From Patiria miniata (lineage: Eukaryota > Echinodermata > Asteroidea > Valvatida > Asterinidae), in the NCBI RefSeq assembly GCF_015706575.1, contig NW_024037059.1, positions 34,978,129 through 35,042,128 of the forward strand: a DNA stretch of 64,000 nucleotides, given 5' to 3'. Made by a program: the position numbers and the translations under genes. This document shows positions 34,797 through 42,426 of the stretch, one piece after another; position 1 is the first letter of the stretch, and every line of letters starts with the position of its first letter. A model generated the notes under the pieces. The model was not told the origin of the DNA and ran no database searches. It worked only from the letters and a program-made list of their open reading frames with translations.

Positions 34797-35790
34797 GCGG
34801 TAATTGCGTGTCTTCGGGTACGACTTGAAGCTCTGATCGCACAAAACTCCTTTTTGGGCCGTCTTGCAGGTAATAAAGAGTAGGGCCCGTCGTGACTTTT
34901 TTACCGTTAATCATTTTAAATTGACTCGTTCTTTTTTCAACGTTATAAATGTCTACACTCCAAATGGGATCTGTGGCTCTTCTCGAAGTTCCACCCTCTT
35001 GCTCGCCCGGGTAATATAAATATCTAACCATTGCGTCTTGCGGTAATTGTTGCTCTTTTGTTTTAACGGGGTTAGCCGGCGATTGCCGGACCTGTTCTAG
35101 TTTAACCGCCTCTGACGGTGCTTTAGCTATTAATCTCGTCGTTTCATCGTTTATAGCTTTGATCACGCTGGGTAATCGCTCGACCCATTGCGTGTTTCTA
35201 CTCTCGGGATTTAACATTTCTTGAGCGTACTGATGACCAAACAGTCTCTCGGCTAGCGTTCGATTAAATCTTTCTACGATACCCTGCGATCGGTGGTTTC
35301 CAGGTTCGCCTACGATAATATCGACGTTTTTTGAAGCCATCCATTTTTTAAATGCACCTTTAAATTCGGTACCGGCGTCTACTCTCAACGTTTTAGGGTA
35401 ACTCAAAGGCGATCTCGCGTAAATCTTGACGATAGCATCCTGGGTCTCACCCGCCGTTTTAGAAACCAAAGGTTCTGCTTCGTGGTATCGACTCGCAACG
35501 TCGACAACCGTCAAAGCGTATTTATAAGTCTTGCGTTTTACTTTATCCCAGGGTAGGTATAGCACATCCATTTGGTGAAAGTCGTTTGGTGTTTCAAACT
35601 CTCGCAAAGTACTCGTAGGCCTGGGTACATACGCAGGACCCGGTAGATAAATTTGCCAGATCGCTTGTTTTTTAAGCCAATCTCTGATTACCTTTTTATC
35701 GAGTTTTGTTTTATCGTGCAAATGATCGACGGCACTTTCACCTCTCCAATAACCGCTTGGACTATAATACAGTTCAGATAATGTTTGCAT
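34789..35790 (-). CDS. Polinton retroviral-type integrase (RVE family)
   Basis: 333 residues. The catalytic triad is visible as FHQMDVLYL (D75), RVDAGTEF (D138) and GIVERFNRTL (E173), a D-D-E spacing of the rve fold. An N-terminal helical region (KVIRDWLKKQAIWQIY) and a C-terminal SH3- or chromo-like beta region (about 250-333) complete the protein. It inserts the element and makes the 6-bp target duplication. It starts within 30 bp of the divergent small membrane protein gene, sharing an AT-rich promoter region with TTTATAAA boxes. Confidence 0.92.
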   Translation of the reverse strand: MQTLSELYYSPSGYWRGESAVDHLHDKTKLDKKVIRDWLKKQAIWQIYLPGPAYVPRPTSTLREFETPNDFHQMDVLYLPWDKVKRKTYKYALTVVDVASRYHEAEPLVSKTAGETQDAIVKIYARSPLSYPKTLRVDAGTEFKGAFKKWMASKNVDIIVGEPGNHRSQGIVERFNRTLAERLFGHQYAQEMLNPESRNTQWVERLPSVIKAINDETTRLIAKAPSEAVKLEQVRQSPANPVKTKEQQLPQDAMVRYLYYPGEQEGGTSRRATDPIWSVDIYNVEKRTSQFKMINGKKVTTGPTLYYLQDGPKRSFVRSELQVVPEDTQLPPN

Positions 35791-35817
35791 AATTTTATAA
35801 AAGACGTTTATAATAAT

Positions 35818-36246
35818 ATGTCTGGCTTTGCTATGATGTTAGGAGGTGCGATCGTCAACGCCTTAGCTTTTACGGGTTCAAACTTTTTATTTTCAAATCT
35901 GAAACAGAGTGATGCTGACGAGGAGCGTAAGAGACACGATTTAGCGATAGAACAACTCTCAGCCGCCAAAGATAAGTGGCAACGAGAACGAACGGAGTAT
36001 CTAGATTTTCTCAACGAACGTATCAGAAAACAAAATGTCTCTAAAGAAACATTTTCCAACGTAGACCGAGCGTTGCGTTACTACAACGAGGTGAGTGGAC
36101 AGTCTACCGAACTACCTGTAGGACTGCAACGCGAACCCAAACTCGAAGATTTTTACGAGCCTAGCGACCAACAAATAGAAAAAGAACTAGCATTTATCGC
36201 GGGAGGAACGCTAATCTTATCTTTTTTAGCTTACAGATATCTTTAA
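35818..36246 (+). CDS. conserved small Polinton membrane protein
   Basis: 142 residues from ATG 35818, preferred over the in-frame ATG at 35785 because the latter lies in the integrase start and 35818 directly follows TTTATAATAA. The N-terminus is hydrophobic (MSGFAMMLGGAIVNALAF), the middle is a charged helix (DEERKRHDLAIEQLSAAKDK), and the C-terminus has a second hydrophobic stretch (FIAGGTLILSFLAYRYL). Proteins like this recur next to the capsid gene in Polintons. The role is unknown; virion membrane or assembly is a guess. Confidence 0.75.
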   Translation: MSGFAMMLGGAIVNALAFTGSNFLFSNLKQSDADEERKRHDLAIEQLSAAKDKWQRERTEYLDFLNERIRKQNVSKETFSNVDRALRYYNEVSGQSTELPVGLQREPKLEDFYEPSDQQIEKELAFIAGGTLILSFLAYRYL

Positions 36247-36268
36247 ATTTAAAATCTCTTATTATAAA

Positions 36269-37537
36269 ATGAATGCGTATGGAAAAAAGCTCAATCCCAG
36301 AAGGCTGTTGAGAGTACCCAGATCTATCAAAGGTGAGAGAAAAGAGGTGGTCATTACCCACAATCCCAGTAGTATATCAGCGGGGCAAACGCTGAGAGTC
36401 AAGTTTCCTCAATTAGGCGTAAACGACGTAATCGTACCCGGCACTTGTAAACTAGCTTTCAATCTAGAACTCGACGGTGGAAGTGACGATAATAGAACCA
36501 TTTATAACAATTTAGCTAGAAATTTAGTCAGCGAAATCAGCGTAAGGCTTCAAGGTCACGAAATTATAAGTTATCGTCACGCTGACGTATATCACAACTT
36601 CAAAGATAATTGGATTAACAGCGAGGCAACTCGAAACATGGCGTACTCAGGCATAGAAAAAGAAAACGTGTCTAAACTAAGAATTGGAGCTGCAGATGGT
36701 AACACAGGTGCTAACAGCGGTAAAGATCAAGCTATCGCGAATGCCTATGGTAACAGATACCACATCCCCCTAGACATTGACATACTAACTTCACATCACC
36801 CCTTTTATCCAAGCGGTTTAAGACAACCTCTGACGTATGAGATAAAGTTTAACGATCATGATAAAGTAGTCAGCAGTTCAGATACAGCGGCGATGTACAG
36901 TGTCTCAGACTTGTCTCTCGAATACGAAGTGGTGACTAACAGAGACCTAGCTATGACCATCAGAAATAAACACAAGGGGTTACTGCAATATCTGTTTGAT
37001 CGAGTCCACTCGCTAGAAGTTAGATCCGTCAACAAATCAGACACGCTTTGGAACGTCAGCGTTAATCAACCCATAAGGAGTCTCAAGGGTATTTTGTTTT
37101 TGTTTAAAGACCCTTCAGTCAAAAGCCCTCAGCGATTTTATAATCCAAAAGTAACCAAAACATCAGTGACTGTAGAAGGTAAACCTAATCAACTCTACAG
37201 TCAAGGCATGTTTCAATATCAACACTGGAATGAAATAATCAAGTTCTTTGGAGACAGCGATACAGAAAGCGGGCGTGGAGTAGCTAAAGACTTGAATTTG
37301 ACGGGCTTTGACCTTGGAGACTATCTAAAAGACAAGTATGGTCTGTGGCTCGATTTTAGAAGTAACGACGACAATTCCGCTCACGGATCTGGTAGGAAAC
37401 TCGGAGACGGAGGAGGCATCAACATCCAATTTAACAGAGAAGCCGAAAGTCAAGGTGACCTCACGATGTACGTCTTTTTGGTCATGGATGCTCAATTGAA
37501 CTTGGAAGACGGAAATTTTAAATCTCTGTTAAGTTAA
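36269..37537 (+). CDS. candidate Polinton major capsid protein (double jelly-roll type)
   Basis: 422 residues. The N-terminus (NPRRLLRVPRSIKGER) and the core segments (GTCKLAFNLELDGG; HADVYHNFKDNW; HIPLDIDILTSHHPFYPSGL) are those of a widespread Polinton family often annotated in animal genomes as F54H12.2-like. The two beta-rich halves and the LTYEIKFND strand fit a double jelly-roll capsid, and the gene directly precedes the packaging ATPase, as in related viruses. TTATTATAAA (36259-36268) abuts the ATG. The assignment as major capsid rests on family memory and position, not on a structure search. Confidence 0.7.
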   Translation: MNAYGKKLNPRRLLRVPRSIKGERKEVVITHNPSSISAGQTLRVKFPQLGVNDVIVPGTCKLAFNLELDGGSDDNRTIYNNLARNLVSEISVRLQGHEIISYRHADVYHNFKDNWINSEATRNMAYSGIEKENVSKLRIGAADGNTGANSGKDQAIANAYGNRYHIPLDIDILTSHHPFYPSGLRQPLTYEIKFNDHDKVVSSSDTAAMYSVSDLSLEYEVVTNRDLAMTIRNKHKGLLQYLFDRVHSLEVRSVNKSDTLWNVSVNQPIRSLKGILFLFKDPSVKSPQRFYNPKVTKTSVTVEGKPNQLYSQGMFQYQHWNEIIKFFGDSDTESGRGVAKDLNLTGFDLGDYLKDKYGLWLDFRSNDDNSAHGSGRKLGDGGGINIQFNREAESQGDLTMYVFLVMDAQLNLEDGNFKSLLS

Positions 37538-37538
37538 A

Positions 37539-38156
37539 ATGACAGGCTACATTCTGCCGCATTGCGCTTTAATCGTCGGCAAAACAAATTCGGGTAAAAC
37601 CAAATGGATTTTGGATCTGTTAGAGTCAGACTATAAAAATACATTTGAAGCGATAGTCATCATTTGCCCTACCGTATTTAAAAACAAAACGTACATCGAA
37701 AGAAAGTGGGTTTACACAGATCCTGAGGTATACCTCTGCGATCCGGAATTGTACAAGATGACGCTCAACGAAGCGATCGATTTTTACAGGAAGGTATTCG
37801 AAGGTGTTGCCACGCTGTTTATCGTGGACGATTGCTCTTCAGATCAAGAGGTTAGGTATCGTAAAAAGACGTGTGCGCTAAGCAAGATGGCGTTTAGCGG
37901 AAGACACTTTAATCACAGCTGTTGGTTACTAACCCAAAAGTACAACAGCGTTTTAAAAGATTATAGAGAAAACACGGCTTGGTTGGCATTATTTTATTGC
38001 AAAGATAAAACATCGTTTGATCAAGCGTTAGACGAAAATGACGTCGTACCCATTGAACAACGCGATGGTATAAAACGACATTTGAGAGATGTCAGGTATA
38101 GTAAATTAGTCGTATACACCGAACCTCCGGTTAGTTACGAGCTACTTGAGGGGTAA
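37539..38156 (+). CDS. Polinton genome-packaging ATPase (FtsK/HerA, A32-like)
   Basis: 205 residues. Walker A is GKTNSGKT (residues 14-21) and Walker B is ATLFIVDDC (about 91-99), followed by a sensor-like LLTQKYN. This ATPase drives DNA into virus-like particles. The ATG lies 1 bp after the capsid gene stop, so the two are probably co-transcribed. An 18-bp hairpin follows 12 bp after the stop. Confidence 0.9.
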   Translation: MTGYILPHCALIVGKTNSGKTKWILDLLESDYKNTFEAIVIICPTVFKNKTYIERKWVYTDPEVYLCDPELYKMTLNEAIDFYRKVFEGVATLFIVDDCSSDQEVRYRKKTCALSKMAFSGRHFNHSCWLLTQKYNSVLKDYRENTAWLALFYCKDKTSFDQALDENDVVPIEQRDGIKRHLRDVRYSKLVVYTEPPVSYELLEG

Positions 38157-38167
38157 ACAATTGAGTA

Positions 38168-38214
38168 ACGCAAAATGCTCTTTAGAACATTTTGTCCTAA
38201 AGAGCATTTTGCGT
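38168..38214. terminator. perfect 18-bp hairpin between convergent genes
   Basis: acgcaaaatgctctttag (38168-38185) pairs fully with 38197-38214 across an 11-nt loop. It lies between the stop of the ATPase (plus) and the stop of the HNH-like gene (minus). Its position suggests a shared 3'-end signal, as hairpins at transcript ends are known in mimivirus-type viruses. Confidence 0.65.
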
Positions 38215-38228
38215 AAGTAAAAAGCTTG

Positions 38229-39029
38229 TTAGTTATTGACTTGGTTAGATTTCCTTTTAACGTTGCAACTTTTACATGCCAACACACAATTACTTTTAAC
38301 GTGCCCGATTGAATTATCTAAGCGTTCTATCGTTGCCATATCGTCATTAAAAGTATCGTATTGCAGCGCGACTTGGCAATCATCGTAATAACAATTTTTA
38401 TAGTCCTCTGTAAGACCTCTTAAAAAATCAGTGTCGATAAAAAGTTCTGGATTATATCTATCTTTATCTTTATCCTTCTTTCGGCAACCCAAGATCCATC
38501 TTGAAATAGTAAACTCTACGGCTTTACAATCATCACTTTTACAATCCCTACATAAGCAGCGTTGACGACCGTGCGTGCAGATACTAGAACCACCGCAATC
38601 TTTACATAAGCAGCGTTGACGACCGTGCGTGCAGATACCAGAACCACCGCAGTCTTTACATAAGCAGCGTTGACGACCGTGTGGGCAGATACTAGAACCG
38701 CCGCAATCTTTACATAAGTAGCGTTGACGACCGTGTGGACAGATACCAGAACCACCGCAGTCTTTACATAAGTAGCGTTGTCGACCGTGTGGACACTTTC
38801 TTTGTTTCAGTTTACTTCTACACTCATCACAGGTTTTGTACTTTCCACCGTTTGCTTTGGTGCTTAGATCTTCACTTTTACAAAACTTACAAACGTTTGA
38901 TTTTGAGTAATAATTTTGCTTATTTTTATCTCTTCACTCATTACACGTCTTATAAGCTTTACCGTTTGATTTTATACCAAATTGCTCGCAGGATTTATGG
39001 CACTGACCACAAACTTTTAACACTTCCAT
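38229..39029 (-). pseudogene. CxHGRxR-repeat zinc-ribbon and HNH-like gene in the Polinton (about one break)
   Basis: The minus strand codes, from its 5' side, for paired-Cys knuckles (VCGQCHKSC; CKFCKS; CDECRS). Next come five near-identical repeats of the type CPHGRQRYLCKDCGGSG. Last is an HNH-like end (CYYDDCQ, then ERLDNSIGHVKSNCVLACKS and CNVKRKS). Cys-His-Gly-Arg repeats with GG spacers are known from oomycete, algal and large-virus proteins and probably bind zinc; HNH-type ends often cut DNA. The gene looks broken, with about one break. Its place in the element suggests a nuclease or DNA-binding accessory role, which is inference. Confidence 0.6.
38541..38800 (-). repeat. 54-bp coding tandem repeat, about five units
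   Basis: Units of 18 codons around a core that reads cacggtcgtcaacgctgctt on the minus strand. Differences between units are few and mostly silent, so the array expanded recently while under protein-level constraint. Confidence 0.8.
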
Positions 39030-39083
39030 TTATATATGCGATGATAATAAAAAAAAATTATAATTTTTTTTTATTAGCGATTA

Positions 39084-39113
39084 TTTTTGCTGAGTTTAAA
39101 AACTCAGCAAAAA
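39084..39113. repeat. 14-bp perfect hairpin in the Polinton central intergenic region
   Basis: tttttgctgagttt pairs with aaactcagcaaaaa across two A residues. It lies just left of the 22-bp repeat array, between divergent gene blocks. Confidence 0.7.
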
Positions 39114-39120
39114 TACAGTA

Positions 39121-39274
39121 CTCAGTTGTTTACAACTAACTACTGAGGTGTTTACAACTAACTACTCAGTTGTTTACAACTAACTACTTAGGTGTTTACA
39201 ACTAGCTACTCAGTTGATTACAACTAGCTACTTAGGTGTTTACAACTAACTACTCAGTTGATTACAGCTAGCTT
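39121..39274. repeat. seven 22-bp tandem repeats with palindromic core
   Basis: Seven exact-period units. Odd units start ctcagttg; even units start ctgaggtg or cttaggtg, so the array has a 44-bp higher-order period. Each unit holds a gttgtttacaac-type near-palindrome. The array fills the gap between the minus-strand HNH-like gene and the plus-strand small-gene cluster. It looks like a control or replication element; there are no spacers of varied sequence, so it is not a CRISPR. Confidence 0.8.
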
Positions 39275-39294
39275 TATAACTAGCTTTATAGTAA

Positions 39295-39453
39295 ATGATA
39301 GCAATATTAGAGTATTTGCAGTTTTTGGCTATTGTCGTCATATCGATTAATTTATCGTTTTACACATACGAATACCTTCGCTTTTGTAACAAAGTAGCAA
39401 AAGCTGCAACAAATTTTAATTCGCTTTTAATTAAATGGATGACCTTAAACTGA
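39295..39453 (+). CDS. possible 52-residue Polinton membrane protein
   Basis: A short frame with a strongly hydrophobic N-terminal helix (FLAIVVISINLSFYTY) and a basic tail. It overlaps the start of the next gene by 19 bp in another frame. Position at the head of the cluster and the single helix make it plausible. No family recognised. Confidence 0.45.
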   Translation: MIAILEYLQFLAIVVISINLSFYTYEYLRFCNKVAKAATNFNSLLIKWMTLN

Positions 39454-40022
39454 CTTTAACAAACGAACAAGATCACAACGAAGAACATAAAGATCGTTTG
39501 TGCGGTGTCGTAGCAGCCGGAAACTCTAGAAAGTACTTGGGAAAGGAATACACCGTTGAGCGTATCAAAGCTCTTGACAGCAAAGAACTCGACAAGCTGT
39601 ATCATCTGTACGAAACTAAATTTGGAAGTGAAATTGTTCAAACCGTTGGTAGGTATACTTTAAGTATATTCTCTCGCGTGTTAGCTGTGGTTACACCCGT
39701 ACAAGTTTTAGGATATAACGTCACTATAGATTCTGAAGAAGAACTCACCAACGACTTGAGTTCTGATCCTATTATAAGCGCGAGTATGGCTGGTATGTTG
39801 AGCGACATTTGTTACAAGTACGGAACCCTTTTATCACCTCTAGTTGCTACGATTATAACAACAAAACATTTAAAATTTAACAAAGGTATTATAAATGGAA
39901 GATCAGAAAGTAGCGACGCCAGCAGCGATCACAGCTCAACCAGCAGAGACAGCAACGCCAGCGGAGACAGAGACGCCTCAGCCGACGGTAACGTCGGTGT
40001 CGACGGTAACGAGAGTGACTAA
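39435..40022 (+). CDS. Polinton protein of unknown function, Ser/Asp-rich tail
   Basis: 195 residues. Residues 1-150 form a compact globular-looking part (DSKELDKLYHLYETKFG, then VGRYTLSIFSRVLAVVTPV and SMAGMLSDICYKYGTLLSPL). The last 40 residues are a low-complexity Ser/Asp/Gly/Asn run that lies over the start of the next gene. Conserved position in Polintons suggests a virion or membrane role. I cannot assign it. Confidence 0.65.
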   Translation: MDDLKLTLTNEQDHNEEHKDRLCGVVAAGNSRKYLGKEYTVERIKALDSKELDKLYHLYETKFGSEIVQTVGRYTLSIFSRVLAVVTPVQVLGYNVTIDSEEELTNDLSSDPIISASMAGMLSDICYKYGTLLSPLVATIITTKHLKFNKGIINGRSESSDASSDHSSTSRDSNASGDRDASADGNVGVDGNESD

Positions 40023-40305
40023 GGCTAAAAATCCTAAACGAATACAGCAGGGTAAAGCTTTAGCTGAGCACAATAGGCAAATGAAGTTAAAATTAGCAAA
40101 AATGGTGACATCAGACGAAGCTACGAGCACACCAGGCTACCCAGCGCGCCCAACGCGCTGGGCGATGTGGGGTGCCATAGCGTCAATAATAGGAGTGGGG
40201 TTGCTGATATACAAAGCAACTGCGTCTGTAGTACAGCCAGTGCCGGTAGTAACGCAACCCGCGCCCAGCGCACCCAGCGCGCCTAAGACTCTAGACATGG
40301 AATAA
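39895..40305 (+). CDS. Polinton single-pass membrane protein
   Basis: 136 residues: an Ala/Thr/Pro/Glu-rich N-terminus, a basic KAKNPKRIQQGKALAEHNRQ motif that recurs in Polinton proteins, one TM helix (WAMWGAIASIIGVGLLIY) and a Pro/Ala tail. Its first 128 bp overlap the preceding gene in another frame. A TATTATAA box directly precedes the ATG, supporting its own promoter. Confidence 0.75.
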   Translation: MEDQKVATPAAITAQPAETATPAETETPQPTVTSVSTVTRVTKAKNPKRIQQGKALAEHNRQMKLKLAKMVTSDEATSTPGYPARPTRWAMWGAIASIIGVGLLIYKATASVVQPVPVVTQPAPSAPSAPKTLDME

Positions 40306-40334
40306 AATAATAATTATAATAGTTATTATAAAAG

Positions 40335-40577
40335 ATGAGTAACTTTGACACCAACGGAATAGCTAATACGATTTATCACGGAGCCGTCATATCAGGTCTG
40401 GTGATGGGATACGCCATGGTAGGAAATAAACTACTCAGAATGAAAGCGCCGGATTTAGGTAGATTAAGCGTAGAAGATGCGGGTAAATTGACAGGTATTA
40501 TAAGTGGAGCTCTGGCCACGCAAAATTGGTTGGTGGCCCAGGGTATACTACCAGGCAGTATAATGAAAACGGTATAA
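40335..40577 (+). CDS. small conserved Polinton membrane protein
   Basis: 80 residues with two hydrophobic stretches (AVISGLVMGYAMVGNKLL; GIISGALATQNWLVAQGILP) around a polar PDLGRLSVEDAGK linker. TTATTATAAA (40323-40332) lies 2 bp before the ATG. Holin- or virion-membrane-like in outline only; role unknown. Confidence 0.75.
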   Translation: MSNFDTNGIANTIYHGAVISGLVMGYAMVGNKLLRMKAPDLGRLSVEDAGKLTGIISGALATQNWLVAQGILPGSIMKTV

Positions 40578-40609
40578 CTTTTGTTGATTATTAAATAGGT
40601 TTTATTTAA

Positions 40610-40900
40610 ATGGCTGAAGGAGGATATGACTTTGACCGCGTTGTTGACAACGATTACGATGAAGACAAAGAAGACGATGACTATGAAGAAGAGACTAATG
40701 TAGATGACGACTTTGAATTTCCTCCACAACCGATAGGCATAGAAAACGCCCTGGGCACGGGGGTAATAAGCAGTTTATCTACAGAAATATTAAAAGAAGA
40801 TGTTGATTCATTTTACAAAGAAAATGATATAGACCCCCCGCCTTCAGACTACAACAACTTTGAAATTGGTGAAGACGGAAATCTATATGTTAACATATAA
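40610..40900 (+). CDS. acidic Polinton protein
   Basis: 96 residues. The first 45 are very acidic (DNDYDEDKEDDDYEEE), the rest mixed with a DIDPPPSDYNNF motif. It overlaps the next gene by 14 bp if that starts at 40887. An acidic scaffold or tether is possible but not shown. Confidence 0.65.
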   Translation: MAEGGYDFDRVVDNDYDEDKEDDDYEEETNVDDDFEFPPQPIGIENALGTGVISSLSTEILKEDVDSFYKENDIDPPPSDYNNFEIGEDGNLYVNI

Positions 40901-42326
40901 AAGTCGAAAACAATTAACTTTTAGACGGGGTAATAAAAGATTATATTACAAATTAAATACCTTAAAAAAGGATTATGGTATCTCATTTATTCGCAACATC
41001 CTCAAAATTGCTGACTATAAAACAGCACCACTTGACAAAGCAAAAGAAAAACTCGAAGAAATACAACCCGAGAGTACCACCATGGAAGAACTATCCGGAG
41101 AAGCCGATAAGATAACCAAGATTATAAACGATTTGCCGCGCGACATCGAAGTTCAAACAGAAGATTTTCAACGCGACACTGACACTCAAACGGAAAGATT
41201 AAATTACAGAGAACTCCAGGGGTTAAACAAAAATCTTCAGACGTTGAGTGGTAGCCTAAAACTGAAATTAGCTCGTCTTAGAGAACTCGATGATGAGATA
41301 GCAGCCACGAGACAAGATTTTTTCAAATCTCACAGCAAAGAAAAACGACAAGAGTTAAACTATAAATTGAACGACTTAAACGTTGAAAGAGACGCCAGAT
41401 TAGAAGTCGCAAAAATTGACGAACAAGAGCTCAGAAGTCAGATCACTAGAATCAAAGAAACGATTGGTAGAATATTAGACAACTATAAAACAACACCAGT
41501 TGCCAAAGCAAAAGAAGAACTTAAAGAAGTACAACCCGAGAGTACCACCATGGAAGAACTATCCGGAGAAGCCGATAAGATAACCAAGATTATAAACGAT
41601 TTGCCGCGCGACATCGAAGTTCAAACAGAGGGGTTAAATTTCAGAGAACTCCAGGGTTTAGATAAAAGTCTTCAGACGTTAAGTGGTAACCTAAAACTGA
41701 ATTTAGCTCGTCTCAATCAACTCAATGATGAGATAGCAGCTACAAAGCAAGAACTCAACGAATCTCACAGCGAAGGAGAACGAGAAGAGTTAAACGCTAA
41801 ATTGAGCAAATTATACGTTGAAAGAGACGCTAGATTAGAAGTCGCAAAAGCCAACGCAGAAGGACTCAGAAGTCAGATCATTAGAATCAAAGAAACGATT
41901 GGTAGAATGTTAGACAGCGACACGACTCTGGCAGAAAAGATTAGGACTCTGTTTAGAGAACAAGGTGTGACCTTAGTGAGTATTTTAGTCGCTTTTAGTT
42001 TAGCCATCAGCACCATAGTGAGTAGCATCGTCGCTAGCGTGAGAGGCGCGGGTGCCCCACCCGCGCCATCGCCAACACCAACACCAACACCAACACCAAA
42101 AGGCGGTATCAAAGAGTGGATTTCAAAACAACTCGCTAATTTTGCATCTGCTCTTCAAAAACTCGGAGTGAGCGCGTTGGGTGCTCTGCCGGGTATCATA
42201 GGCAGCGTACTGAGTTGGATATTTAACGTGTTGAGTAAGTCCGTATCGTGGTTGGCCGAACACGTGTGGGCTTTGTTTTTGGGTGTGGGAGCCTTGGTGT
42301 TTGCATACCTGCAAAAACGATGGTAG
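40887..42326 (+). CDS. Polinton coiled-coil membrane protein with internal duplication
   Basis: 479 residues from ATG 40887. I prefer this to 40860 because MLTYKSRKQLTFRRGNKRLY is the usual N-terminus of the family. Two tandem coiled-coil units of about 155 residues follow, each opening with PESTTMEELSGEADKITKII; their DNA is nearly identical over stretches of 70 bp, so the duplication is recent. A first TM helix (VSILVAFSLAISTIVSSIVA) and a Pro-Thr spacer lead to the conserved C-terminal membrane module (GGIKEWISKQLANFA; ALPGIIGSVLSWIF; WALFLGVGALVFAYL). Likely a virion membrane or entry component, by inference. An 18-bp hairpin follows the stop. Confidence 0.8.
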   Translation: MLTYKSRKQLTFRRGNKRLYYKLNTLKKDYGISFIRNILKIADYKTAPLDKAKEKLEEIQPESTTMEELSGEADKITKIINDLPRDIEVQTEDFQRDTDTQTERLNYRELQGLNKNLQTLSGSLKLKLARLRELDDEIAATRQDFFKSHSKEKRQELNYKLNDLNVERDARLEVAKIDEQELRSQITRIKETIGRILDNYKTTPVAKAKEELKEVQPESTTMEELSGEADKITKIINDLPRDIEVQTEGLNFRELQGLDKSLQTLSGNLKLNLARLNQLNDEIAATKQELNESHSEGEREELNAKLSKLYVERDARLEVAKANAEGLRSQIIRIKETIGRMLDSDTTLAEKIRTLFREQGVTLVSILVAFSLAISTIVSSIVASVRGAGAPPAPSPTPTPTPTPKGGIKEWISKQLANFASALQKLGVSALGALPGIIGSVLSWIFNVLSKSVSWLAEHVWALFLGVGALVFAYLQKRW

Positions 42327-42360
42327 TAATAGTTGTAATCAAGTTTAAACACCCCAAAAA

Positions 42361-42405
42361 AAAAAATAAGCCTTACCAGCACAAAGTTGGTAAGGCTTAT
42401 TTTTT
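42361..42405. terminator. second perfect 18-bp hairpin between convergent genes
   Basis: aaaaaataagccttacca pairs with tggtaaggcttatttttt across a 9-nt loop. It lies between the stop of the coiled-coil gene (plus) and that of the 438-residue gene (minus), with A and T runs on the outside that would suit either direction. Confidence 0.7.
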
Positions 42406-42426
42406 TTGGTGAGATCAGAGTGTGAC

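Noticed and set aside
34740-34830. Hairpin at the third convergent junction of the Polinton
   Set aside because: Only short stems with long loops (cgcaat/attgcg); the genes overlap by 8 bp.
38516-38755. A Val/Ala-rich repetitive frame, minus strand
   Set aside because: Shadow of the Cys-His-Gly-Arg repeats in the neighbouring frame.
39121-39274. Direct repeats that could suggest a CRISPR array
   Set aside because: Units are contiguous with no varied spacers, and the setting is a Polinton in a eukaryotic genome.
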